32,321 nucleotides of DNA from Clostridia bacterium (lineage in GTDB: Bacteria; Bacillota; Clostridia; TANB77; CAG-508). The position numbers and the translations under genes were made by a program. Location: the NCBI GenBank assembly GCA_022795675.1, contig JAAWHY010000002.1, forward strand, positions 1 to 32,321, written 5' to 3'. Below the pieces are notes generated by a model that worked only from the letters and a program-made list of their open reading frames with translations, was not told where the DNA came from and did no database searches. Positions 16,177-23,620 of the stretch are shown here, one piece after another (position 1 is the stretch's first letter; every line of letters starts with the position of its first letter).

Positions 16177-16305
16177 ATGGATAAAAGATATAATAGTAAT
16201 AGTGGTATATCTGTTCAACTTATAGTTTCAAAAATAGAACAAGAACTGAATAATAGATTTACTCCCCCTCAAAAAGATAGAAAAGTTAAAAAACACGTAA
16301 AATAG
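16177..16305 (+). pseudogene. N-terminal fragment of the ABC-ATPase gene before a frameshift
   Basis: ATG after GTGAGGTG, downstream of a good promoter. It encodes 42 residues starting MDKRYNSNSGISVQLIVSKI. The frame closes at 16305. One extra A in the A6 run at 16288-16293 would join it to the next frame as ...VKKTRKIGTLSTSDRKQ and on into the ATPase ORF. The likely intact product is 634 residues. Confidence 0.6.
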
Positions 16306-16340
16306 GTACTTTATCGACTTCTGATAGAAAACAACTTAGT

Positions 16341-18080
16341 TTGGGACTTCAAGTTTTAGAAAGAATAGTGACTGAAGGATTTGATAGTGAGGAACGAAAA
16401 TTATTGTCAGGTAAAACTGATGTAAGCAAACTTAGAAAAGATATCATTGGCTATAGGAGGTTAATGGAGAGTTTTATACGAAAACTTTCAATTGATGCTA
16501 ACAATATGTATGAATTACAGCAAAGAATAGATTTACTATCTGATTATTCTGAAATCGCTCAGGCCGCTAGAGATGGGATAATTTTAAAACAAGAAACTAG
16601 AACCGAAATAGTTAATGGAGAACCTAAAGAGGTAATTTATGATACTAGTATTACACCCAAAGAAGTCTTACATATTTTGAAGGAATATCAAAGTGAACGT
16701 GATAAGCTTGAATTTAACAGGCTTAGTAATTATTTAGGATTGGGCTTCGGGTTGGCAGGTACATTAGGTGCAATGTTTAGTGAACATAAGAATAATGGCA
16801 AAAAAGTAACTTCTTTAATAGCTTTGGGAACTACAGCTGTAAGTGGATTAAAATTGCTTGAAGGAGTTAAAGATCCTGATATTAGCAAAAGGTTTGACTT
16901 AATTCATCAAATGTTTAATATGGAAGATGATTTCTTAGAAATTGAACATATTAGTCATAAATCTAAAACAGATGATTTAAAAAATATAGAACAAGTCGAA
17001 CATGAAGCTCAAACATTATCAAATAAAATTGAAAATAAAGGGCTAGCACTTCGTATGACTTCAGATTTAGCAATAGCTTTGATATCTGGGATATATACTA
17101 ATTATACAACTACAACTCGAGCAAATGGAAAAATTGATGGAGCATCATTGTCTTCTTCAATAATTAGTTTAAATAACGCAGGTTCAAAAATGAATTCTTT
17201 TGCTAATATTATAAGACGTATTTCGATTGATAAAGAGGAAAATGAAAGTTTTGAAGAAATTTGTAAGATAGCAAGGAATATATTAGATCAAATGGAGGAA
17301 AAGGTATATCCTTTAAAAGGTGCTACACATCCTTTTGATTCATTTGAAATAGCTGATTTTACTGGCAATTTTTATCCCAAAAAAGATTATAATACTGGTG
17401 AAGTAAATTATTGTTCTACTATTAAGATTCCTGAGTTTAGTATGAAAAGAGGAGATGTTGTTTTATTATCAGGAGAGTCTGGTACTGGAAAAAGCACTTT
17501 TTTAAGATTTTTGAAACGTGGAGATATAAATAATAGAAAAGCAATAAAATTAGATAATAATGAAATGGTAGATAGTCTAGGGAATGAATATATCTCTTTT
17601 AGACCTAGTATAGAACTGGGTGATGAAACTAATGTGCTATATCAAATAACAGGAAAATCTAGTATTTCTGATTTGTCTGAAGAAGAGCAATTTAATTTAC
17701 TATCTATACTAAAAGAATTGAAATTTACTTCACCAGATTTATTGAATAAATTAGCTTCAAAAAAATTTATGGAGTTTTCTACTGGTCAACAAAAAAGATT
17801 AGCTTTATCGAAGTTATTTTATAGGATTGATGATGGAACTTCTGTGATTATTGTGGATGAACCTGTTGGGAATGTAGAAGATAGTTTAATTAAAGAACAG
17901 TTTGAAATGATTAAAAATTATGCAATGAGTAGAAATGTTATGTTATTATTAACTACACATCGCCTAGATTTAGCAGAGGAATTTGCTACTAAACGCTATA
18001 ATATTAATAATTCAGGTGTTTTAGAGCAATTACCTATTAAAAAGAAAGAGCTTAAAGAAGAATTTTGTCCTGAAATGTAG
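16341..18080 (+). CDS. ABC-type ATP-binding protein with an unusual N-terminal region
   Basis: 579 codons from a TTG at 16341, but the TTG lacks a ribosome site and the true start is probably 16177, lost through a 1-base deletion. The C-terminal ~210 residues form an ABC ATPase: Walker A SGESGTGKST, signature STGQQKRLALS, Walker B VIIVDEPVGN and H-loop TTHR. The N-terminal ~330 residues are helical. Two stretches (LGLGFGLAGTLGAMF and LALRMTSDLAIALISGIY) could enter or touch a membrane, but there is no standard six-helix domain. The usual E after the Walker B Asp is present (DEP). No permease or partner gene is adjacent. The gene is monocistronic between its own promoter and terminator. Substrate and role are unknown. 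Confidence 0.7.
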   Translation: MGLQVLERIVTEGFDSEERKLLSGKTDVSKLRKDIIGYRRLMESFIRKLSIDANNMYELQQRIDLLSDYSEIAQAARDGIILKQETRTEIVNGEPKEVIYDTSITPKEVLHILKEYQSERDKLEFNRLSNYLGLGFGLAGTLGAMFSEHKNNGKKVTSLIALGTTAVSGLKLLEGVKDPDISKRFDLIHQMFNMEDDFLEIEHISHKSKTDDLKNIEQVEHEAQTLSNKIENKGLALRMTSDLAIALISGIYTNYTTTTRANGKIDGASLSSSIISLNNAGSKMNSFANIIRRISIDKEENESFEEICKIARNILDQMEEKVYPLKGATHPFDSFEIADFTGNFYPKKDYNTGEVNYCSTIKIPEFSMKRGDVVLLSGESGTGKSTFLRFLKRGDINNRKAIKLDNNEMVDSLGNEYISFRPSIELGDETNVLYQITGKSSISDLSEEEQFNLLSILKELKFTSPDLLNKLASKKFMEFSTGQQKRLALSKLFYRIDDGTSVIIVDEPVGNVEDSLIKEQFEMIKNYAMSRNVMLLLTTHRLDLAEEFATKRYNINNSGVLEQLPIKKKELKEEFCPEM

Positions 18081-18118
18081 CATATGAGGCAGTTTTCCCT
18101 CATATGCTACATTTTTTT
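18076..18118 (+). terminator. Terminator of the ABC-ATPase gene
   Basis: GTAGCATATGAGG and CCTCATATGCTAC form a 13-bp stem with an 8-base loop, followed by ATTTTTTT. The stop codon TAG lies in the stem. Confidence 0.9.
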
Positions 18119-18197
18119 ACTAATGCACAATTCTACATAAGCCTCTATAACTTTATAGTTTTATATTTAAGGTTCCTCTTAAACATTTTATAACCTA

Positions 18198-18226
18198 TTG
18201 TTTTTTTTTTTTTTTTATGTTATATT
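18198..18226 (+). promoter_or_regulatory. Putative murA promoter with a poly-T spacer
   Basis: TTGTTT, 17 bases, TATATT. Bases 18201-18216 are 16 consecutive T's that include half of the -35 box and most of the spacer. It lies 43 bases before the TTG start of murA. A length change in the tract would change promoter spacing. Confidence 0.5.
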
Positions 18227-18269
18227 AAGTTTGCTTATAGTAAAATATTAACTTTAAGGAGGTTTCGAC

Positions 18270-19529
18270 TTGGAAAAGTTTGTTATTAATGGTAAAACTA
18301 GACTTGAGGGTGAGGTTGTTATTAATGGTGCTAAAAATGCTGCTGTTGCTATTTTACCTGCTACTTTGTTGGTTAATGGCGTTTGTACTATTGAAAACTT
18401 GCCTAATATTAGTGATATAAATATATATTGTGATATTTTGAGAACTTTAGGTGTTAAGATTACTAAAACCGCACCTAATACTGTGGAGGTTGATTCTCGT
18501 AATGTTAATTATATTGATGCTCCTTTAGATATGACTAGCAAATTTAGGGCTTCTTATTATTTAATTGGTGCTCTTCTTGGTAGATGCCACAGAGCTGTTG
18601 TTGGTATGCCTGGTGGTTGTAAACTTGGTGCTCGCCCAATTGACCAACATGCTAAAGCTTTTGAGTCTCTTGGTGCTAAAGTAGATATTGGACAGGGCAA
18701 AATTGTTGCTACTACTGATGGACTTGTTGGAAATTCTATTTATTTGGATATTGTTTCTGTTGGTGCTACTATTAATGCCATTCTTGCTTCTGTTTTGGCT
18801 GAAGGGACTACTACTATTGAGAATGTTGCTAAAGAACCTCATATTGTTGATGTTGCTAATTTTTTGAATACTATGGGTGCTGATATTCATGGTGCTGGTA
18901 CTGATATTATTAAAATTAATGGTGTTAAGGAGCTTCATGGTGGTACATATTCTATTGTTCCTGATCAAATTGAGGCTGGAACTTTTATGTTGGCTGCTGT
19001 TGCTACTAGAGGTGATATTACTATAAAAAATTGTATTACTAAGCATTTGGATGTTTTGTCTGCTAAGATTGAGGAAATGGGTGCTCATGTTGAGGAGATT
19101 AGTGGTGATACTCTTAGAGTTTGGTGTAATAAAAGACCTAAGTGCGTAAATATTAAGACTCTACCTTACCCTGGTTTTCCTACGGATTTACAGTCTCAAA
19201 TGGGTATTGTTTTGGCTACTGCTGATGGGACTAGCACTGTGACTGAGAGTATTTGGGAATCTCGTTTTCAATATACTGCTGAACTTAATAAAATGGGTGC
19301 TAAGATTAATGCACAGGGTAATGTTGCTTTTTTTGATGGTGTTCCTGAATTATATGGCCGTCCAGTTTCAGCTTCTGATTTAAGGGCTGGTGCAGCTCTT
19401 ATTATTGCAGGTATTGCTGCTAATGGTGTGACTGAAGTTTCTAATATTGAGTATATTGATCGTGGTTATGAAAATATTGAAGATAAGTTTAGAGCACTTG
19501 GTGCCGATATTAAGAGAGTAACGGAGTAA
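18270..19529 (+). CDS. murA: UDP-N-acetylglucosamine 1-carboxyvinyltransferase
   Basis: 419 residues from a TTG start with AAGGAGG 7-8 bases upstream. MurA/EPSP-synthase fold: the N-terminal INGAKNAAVAILPATLL carries the catalytic Lys-Asn pair. C117 in the loop PGGCKLGARPIDQH is the residue attacked by fosfomycin, so the enzyme should be sensitive by this criterion. RAGAALIIAGI and YIDRGYENIEDKF are C-terminal family motifs. It transfers enolpyruvate to UDP-GlcNAc, the first committed step of peptidoglycan synthesis. It is followed after 3 bases by the WalJ-like gene. Confidence 0.96.
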   Translation: MEKFVINGKTRLEGEVVINGAKNAAVAILPATLLVNGVCTIENLPNISDINIYCDILRTLGVKITKTAPNTVEVDSRNVNYIDAPLDMTSKFRASYYLIGALLGRCHRAVVGMPGGCKLGARPIDQHAKAFESLGAKVDIGQGKIVATTDGLVGNSIYLDIVSVGATINAILASVLAEGTTTIENVAKEPHIVDVANFLNTMGADIHGAGTDIIKINGVKELHGGTYSIVPDQIEAGTFMLAAVATRGDITIKNCITKHLDVLSAKIEEMGAHVEEISGDTLRVWCNKRPKCVNIKTLPYPGFPTDLQSQMGIVLATADGTSTVTESIWESRFQYTAELNKMGAKINAQGNVAFFDGVPELYGRPVSASDLRAGAALIIAGIAANGVTEVSNIEYIDRGYENIEDKFRALGADIKRVTE

Positions 19530-19532
19530 TTT

Positions 19533-20324
19533 ATGTTAAAATTTTGTAGCTTATATAGTGGTAGTACTGGTAATAGTTTATTTGCCCAAAATAATAATAC
19601 TAAGATTTTGATTGATTCTGGTGTTAGTGGTAAGAAGATTGTAGAGGCTTTAGATTCTATTAATGTTAATCCTAATGAAATAGATGCAATTTTGATAACT
19701 CATGAACATTCTGACCATGTTCAGAGTGTTGGAACATTTTCTAAGAAGTTTAATATTCCAGTTTATGCAAATTCTAAGACTTGGAGTAAAATTCCTAAGG
19801 AGGCTGAAAAAATAAGTAATGAAAATATCTTTACTTTTAAGATGTCTGAGGATTTTGTTGTTGGAGATTTAGTTATTCATCCTTTTAGAACTCCTCATGA
19901 TGCTATTGAGTCGTGTGGTTTTAATATTAGTGATGGTAATATTAAAATTAGTATTGCAACTGATTTAGGTCATGTGACTCCTGAGATTAAGAGCTGTTTG
20001 AAGGGTAGCAAATTTGCTTTGTTAGAGTCTAATTATGAGCCTGAGGTTTTAAGAATTTGCTCATATCCTAGTTTATTGAAAAGTAGAATTGCAGGTCCTA
20101 ATGGTCATCTTTCTAATAATATGGCAGGTCAGCTTATTTCTGATTTGATTGAGAGTGGTTTGGCTACTGTCATGCTTGGTCATTTGAGCAAAGAGAGCAA
20201 TTTCCCTGAGATGGCTTATGAGACCGTTTTAAGTGAATTAGAGAAGAAAAAGTTTAAAAGAGGAAGTATTGATTTGTCAGTGGCTAGCCGTTTTGAACCT
20301 AGTAAATTAATCGAAATTGGATAA
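19533..20324 (+). CDS. Metallo-beta-lactamase-fold hydrolase, YycJ/WalJ type
   Basis: 263 residues. The start lies 3 bases after the murA stop, with GGAG in the murA end as ribosome site, so it is translationally linked to murA. The MBL motif HEHSDH (with THEHSDHVQSVG) binds the metals. ATDLGHVTPEI, LESNYEPE and LGHLSKESN match YycJ-like proteins, and the length is typical. The family is implicated in DNA processing and wall homeostasis in Bacillus. Pairing with murA links it to the envelope here. Confidence 0.88.
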   Translation: MLKFCSLYSGSTGNSLFAQNNNTKILIDSGVSGKKIVEALDSINVNPNEIDAILITHEHSDHVQSVGTFSKKFNIPVYANSKTWSKIPKEAEKISNENIFTFKMSEDFVVGDLVIHPFRTPHDAIESCGFNISDGNIKISIATDLGHVTPEIKSCLKGSKFALLESNYEPEVLRICSYPSLLKSRIAGPNGHLSNNMAGQLISDLIESGLATVMLGHLSKESNFPEMAYETVLSELEKKKFKRGSIDLSVASRFEPSKLIEIG

Positions 20325-20347
20325 ATGCAATTTATTTCAAAAACTAT

Positions 20348-20376
20348 TTGACTTTATCTGAAAATCTATGTATAAT
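20348..20376 (+). promoter_or_regulatory. Antisense-RNA promoter, type I TA-like locus 2
   Basis: TTGACT, 17 bases, TATAAT. It occupies the same place relative to the hairpin and ORF as in locus 1. Confidence 0.8.
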
Positions 20377-20382
20377 ACATAT

Positions 20383-20467
20383 AGAAAATGAGAAACACAG
20401 AAATGTGTGTTACCCAATATAATTGAATTACACCACTAGCTCTGCGAAAGCGTATGTGGTGTATTTT
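20383..20467 (+). ncRNA. Predicted antisense RNA (antitoxin candidate), locus 2
   Basis: Starts with ATAGAAAATGAGAAACACAG, then AAATGTGTGTTACC. This includes ACACA GAAA TGTGT, a GAAA-capped hairpin like that of locus 1. It ends at ACACCAC..GTGGTGT followed by ATTTTTAT. It overlaps the 3' end of the peptide mRNA by about 40 nt. Confidence 0.65.
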
Positions 20468-20574
20468 TATATTTGTTTATCAGTCCACATTATGTATATA
20501 ATACACAATAAGGCGATATTTATGGTTGTTGATAACATTAATCCTATTATTAGGAATAGTAAAATTTCCACCAT
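20467..20574 (-). CDS. 35-residue hydrophobic peptide, type I toxin candidate (locus 2)
   Basis: ATG with AGGAGG 9 bases upstream. The peptide begins MVEILLFLIIGLMLSTTINI and ends in WTDKQI. It has the same length as the locus 1 peptide, with one transmembrane helix and a charged tail. The leader contains the segment GTGTGTTACCTC shared with locus 1, and a weaker hairpin before the ribosome site. The gene lies in an otherwise non-coding stretch between the WalJ-like gene and the Rieske oxidoreductase. Coding is supported by codon-level conservation with locus 1. Toxicity is inferred from layout and hydrophobicity. Confidence 0.7.
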   Translation of the reverse strand: MVEILLFLIIGLMLSTTINIALLCIIYIMWTDKQI

Positions 20575-20655
20575 AAGCACTCACCTCCTCACTCTTAACA
20601 TAGGTTGAGGTTTAGAGGTAACACACATCTGCTTTTATCTCATTTTCTATTTTAT

Positions 20656-20684
20656 AATATATAATATAATTTACAAAAAAACAA
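20656..20684 (-). promoter_or_regulatory. Promoter of the locus 2 hydrophobic-peptide mRNA
   Basis: On the minus strand TTGTTT, 17 bases, TATATT. The predicted start at about 20649 gives a leader ATAGAAAATGAGA identical to that of the opposing RNA. Confidence 0.6.
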
Positions 20685-20761
20685 GCGAACAAAACAAATT
20701 TTTTCTTTTTAATTTGTATAAAATATTTTTAAAAATAATATAAATATTGAAATTTTATCAG

Positions 20762-20790
20762 TTGGGCAGACGCAAGGCCTGCCCCTACAA
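20762..20790. repeat. GTAGGGGC-type repeat
   Basis: GGGCAG (20764-20769) pairs with CTGCCC (20779-20784), followed by the conserved CCTACA end. The rest of 20685-21079 is AT-rich and I see no gene in it. A short minus-strand ORF at 20709-20891 crosses this repeat and is not supported. Confidence 0.65.
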
Positions 20791-21079
20791 TACATATAGT
20801 GAATAATTATTTTTATAGAGTAGACGTAATAATCAAATATAATATTAAAAAATTGAGTTCGACCCCCAAGTACCCATTCATTGTGTGCCATTAGAGTGTG
20901 TCTATATTATATGAATTTTCAGTATTTTAAGCGCCTTCGAGAATGGAAATTTTTTAATATTCATATTTGGATTATGAAGTTGGCATTAATTATATAATTA
21001 GCAATTTTCCATGTAATAGAATAAAGTATAGAAATACTGCAAATAATAATCTATATTATTATTTAAAGTAGGTGTTTTT

Positions 21080-22579
21080 ATGAATTCTATTTGGATTGAT
21101 TCTGTTCCAAAAATTTTAGATGAGTCTAAGTCTCTTGATTCTAATATTTCTTGTGATGTTACTATTGTTGGTGGTGGGCTTACTGGGCTTACTTCTGCTT
21201 ATTATTTGAGTAAAAAAGGTCTTAAGGTTGTTGTTTTAGAGAAAGATTCTTTAATGCTTAAAACAAGTGGAAATACAACTGCCAAAATCACTGCTCAACA
21301 TGATTTATTTTATAAATATTTGATTGATACTTTTGGTGTTGAGACAGCAAAAAAGTATTTAAATTGCAATTTAGAGGCAATTGATAATATTAAGAAGATT
21401 ATTGATGAGGAAAGAATAACTTGTGATTTTGAGTACCAAAGTTCTTATGTTTTTACTAAGTCTAATTCTTATGTTCAGGATATTAAGGACGAGGCTAAAG
21501 CTACTCATATGTTTGGCTTTGATTCAAAGTTATTGAATAAAATCCCGCTTCCTATAAATAATGTGCTTTGTGCAATTGAGTTTCCTAATCAGGCTCAATT
21601 TAATCCTAGAAAATATGCTCTTGGATTATCCAATTCTATTTTGAATAATCAGGGATTAATATTTGAAACTTCTAAGGTTACAGATATTCAAAAAATTAAG
21701 GATACTTATTATACTAAGGTAGGAGATTATTCTGTTGAGTCAAAGTATGTGATTTTGGCTACACGTTATCCTTTTATTAATGCTCCTGGATTTTACTTTT
21801 TGAAGATGTATCAAACTTTATCTTATTGTGCTTCTTTTGAAATTCCTGATAATCTTTTTTCTGGTATGTATATTAATGCTGAGCATCCTACTCTTTCTGC
21901 AAGAATTGCTAAAGATAATGGAAAAGATGTATTATTACTTTCTGGTTGTAGCCATAAGGTTGGTAAACCATCTGGTGTCTCAGATCCATATTCTACTTTA
22001 ACTACTTTTGCACATTCTATATATCCTGATAGTAAAATGATTTCTAAATGGGTGACTGAAGATAGCGTGTCTTTAGATAAATTACCTTATATTGGTCAGT
22101 TTTCATCACTTATGCCTAATATGTATGTTGCTACTGGTTTTAAAAAATGGGGTATGACTTTTTCTAATGTTGCTTCTAATATATTGCTTGATAAAATCTT
22201 GGGAAATGATAATGAATATTCTGATATCTTTGATTCAACAAGGCTACACCCTATTCAGAATAAAGAGGAAATGGGTAATATGATTAAGGAGGCTACTACT
22301 TCTATTGTTATTAAAAAATTTACTCTTCCTAATGATACTATACAGAGTTTAGCTCCTAATGAGGGTAAAATTATAGAGTTTGAAGGTTCAAAGATTGGTG
22401 TTTATAAGAATAAAGATGGTGATATTTTTAAGGTAAAACCTGTGTGTACTCATTTGGGTTGTGAGTTGTCTTGGAATCCTGTTAATAAAACTTGGGATTG
22501 TCCTTGTCATGGTTCTAGATTTAATTATGATGGTAAACTATTATATGGTCCTGCTTTACATGATTTAGAGATTTTATAG
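21080..22579 (+). CDS. FAD-dependent oxidoreductase with C-terminal Rieske domain
   Basis: 499 residues. Residues 27-56 form a Rossmann FAD-binding motif (VTIVGGGLTGLTSAYYLSKK followed by VVVLEK), and the body is a DAO-type flavoprotein, with SGNTTAKITAQHD near the flavin. Near residue 345 comes GQFSSLMPNMYVATGFKKWG, the second FAD contact. The last ~100 residues are a Rieske [2Fe-2S] domain with CTHLGC and CPCHGS supplying the Cys-His pairs. This fusion is known in Bacillus YhfW-like proteins. The substrate is unknown. The ribosome site is weak (GTAGGTG). It is a single-gene unit ending in a strong terminator. Confidence 0.88.
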   Translation: MNSIWIDSVPKILDESKSLDSNISCDVTIVGGGLTGLTSAYYLSKKGLKVVVLEKDSLMLKTSGNTTAKITAQHDLFYKYLIDTFGVETAKKYLNCNLEAIDNIKKIIDEERITCDFEYQSSYVFTKSNSYVQDIKDEAKATHMFGFDSKLLNKIPLPINNVLCAIEFPNQAQFNPRKYALGLSNSILNNQGLIFETSKVTDIQKIKDTYYTKVGDYSVESKYVILATRYPFINAPGFYFLKMYQTLSYCASFEIPDNLFSGMYINAEHPTLSARIAKDNGKDVLLLSGCSHKVGKPSGVSDPYSTLTTFAHSIYPDSKMISKWVTEDSVSLDKLPYIGQFSSLMPNMYVATGFKKWGMTFSNVASNILLDKILGNDNEYSDIFDSTRLHPIQNKEEMGNMIKEATTSIVIKKFTLPNDTIQSLAPNEGKIIEFEGSKIGVYKNKDGDIFKVKPVCTHLGCELSWNPVNKTWDCPCHGSRFNYDGKLLYGPALHDLEIL

Positions 22580-22583
22580 TTAA

Positions 22584-22612
22584 AAGTCCCCTTGTCTTAC
22601 AACAAGGGGCTT
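22584..22612 (+). terminator. Terminator of the FAD/Rieske gene
   Basis: CCCCTTGT and ACAAGGGG form an 8-bp stem, extended by AAG/CTT across a bulged T. TTGTTTGT follows. Confidence 0.75.
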
Positions 22613-22626
22613 GTTTGTGCCGATAA

Positions 22627-23058
22627 TTAATGGAATAATGTAGAATATATATCGCCTTTAAAAAAAGAGGGAACTTCATATGATACTATACTCATATGTT
22701 TGTCGTCTTCTCTTTTTTCTTCTAAAAAGTCTTTCATTTGGTCAATGCAGACTTCCTTTATATGCAATAATAATATTCTTAAGTCGGTTGAAACCTTATC
22801 TGGTACTTTCACTGTTGTCTCAGGAACTAAAACTTCTTCATCAAGTGCAATCTCTACAGTTATTGTACAATATTTTTCACTGTTGTATTCTTTGCACTTA
22901 TTTAGTAAAAGTGTGAACTCCTGTGCAATTGCCCGCAAATCACTCTCTATTGCAATTAATCTGTTCAGTTGTTCTCCATTTTTAAATTTTGGTGGAAGAT
23001 TTGTAGCTCCCTTAATTGTTTCTCCTTTCCAATTTTCCACTCTTACGACACAATGCAT
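22627..23058 (-). CDS. Unknown 143-residue protein
   Basis: AAAGGAG lies 8 bases before the ATG. The protein is soluble with mixed alpha/beta content. It begins MHCVVRVENWKGETIKGATN, has a central helical part (LNRLIAIESDLRAIAQEFTL) and a Val/Glu-rich beta segment. I recognise no domain. Codon use is less T-biased than in its neighbours, rather like the 7852 gene, so recent acquisition is possible. A hairpin sits in its leader. It is convergent with the Rieske gene and has no operon partner. Confidence 0.65.
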   Translation of the reverse strand: MHCVVRVENWKGETIKGATNLPPKFKNGEQLNRLIAIESDLRAIAQEFTLLLNKCKEYNSEKYCTITVEIALDEEVLVPETTVKVPDKVSTDLRILLLHIKEVCIDQMKDFLEEKREDDKHMSIVSYEVPSFFKGDIYSTLFH

Positions 23059-23094
23059 TGGTCCTTCTCCTTTCTGCCCGTTATAGCGAGCGAT

Positions 23095-23114
23095 AGACTC
23101 CTTGATAGGAGTCT
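23095..23114 (-). promoter_or_regulatory. Leader hairpin before the 22627-23058 gene
   Basis: AGACTCCT and AGGAGTCT form a perfect 8-bp stem with a 4-base loop, 37 bases upstream of the start codon. One arm contains AGGAG, so it could mimic or compete with the ribosome site. A role as attenuator or mRNA stabiliser is speculative. Confidence 0.35.
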
Positions 23115-23620
23115 GTTACTTTGTTTTCAGTTCCATTTATATTATACTATATTTTTGACTCCTATTCAATAATTTTACATAGATTTTACAAAACTCAAAT
23201 CACTAATTTTTCCTTTGTTATTGCTATATTCAGCTTTTTACTTTTTTTGTTTTTTTGTAACAATTTTAGATGTAAATTTTTGATAACTTTTCTGTAAAAC
23301 ATTATTTTCCTACATAAAATTTTTGTAATTTGTAACTTCTTAAAATCTTTAGGAAAAACAAAAACATAGAAAAAAATGAATTATTTTTTAATATAAAGAT
23401 TAATAGTCAATTACAGAGTAATTGTTTTCACAAGAACTCTGTTTTATTATTTTAATGTCTAAGCTTATACCATTTGACAAAAATTGATTTGTTTGTTTAT
23501 AATCTAAAAGAATAAATATTTATATAATAAATACTTTTAATATTATATTATTTTAGATAAATAAAAAATTATTTGAGAAATCTGAATAGATAAAATTTAA
23601 CCTAAAAGGGGGATTAAATA
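23115..23620. other. AT-rich intergenic region upstream of the peptidase gene
   Basis: About 500 bases with no supported ORF. The only clear signal is the promoter at 23474-23503, described separately. The rest is T-rich and A-rich low-complexity sequence. Confidence 0.5.
23474..23503 (+). promoter_or_regulatory. Promoter of the C1B peptidase gene, near-copy of the AbiE promoter
   Basis: TTGACA, 18 bases, TATAAT. The 30-base block from -35 to -10 matches 25259-25288 (the AbiE promoter) at 28 positions; TT replaces CC in the spacer. The left arm of the AbiE inverted repeat is missing here. Confidence 0.7.

Noticed and set aside
16288-16293. Programmed -1 frameshift site
   Set aside because: Zero-frame codons are GTT AAA AAA CAC, which do not form a standard X XXY YYZ heptamer; an indel in the A run is simpler.
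18561-19088. 175-codon minus-strand ORF rich in Ser/Asn/Thr
   Set aside because: It lies antisense to murA and its composition is the reverse complement of Val/Ala/Gly/Ile codons; no ribosome site.
20709-20891. 60-codon minus-strand ORF
   Set aside because: Runs across a dispersed palindromic repeat and AT-rich DNA with no ribosome site.
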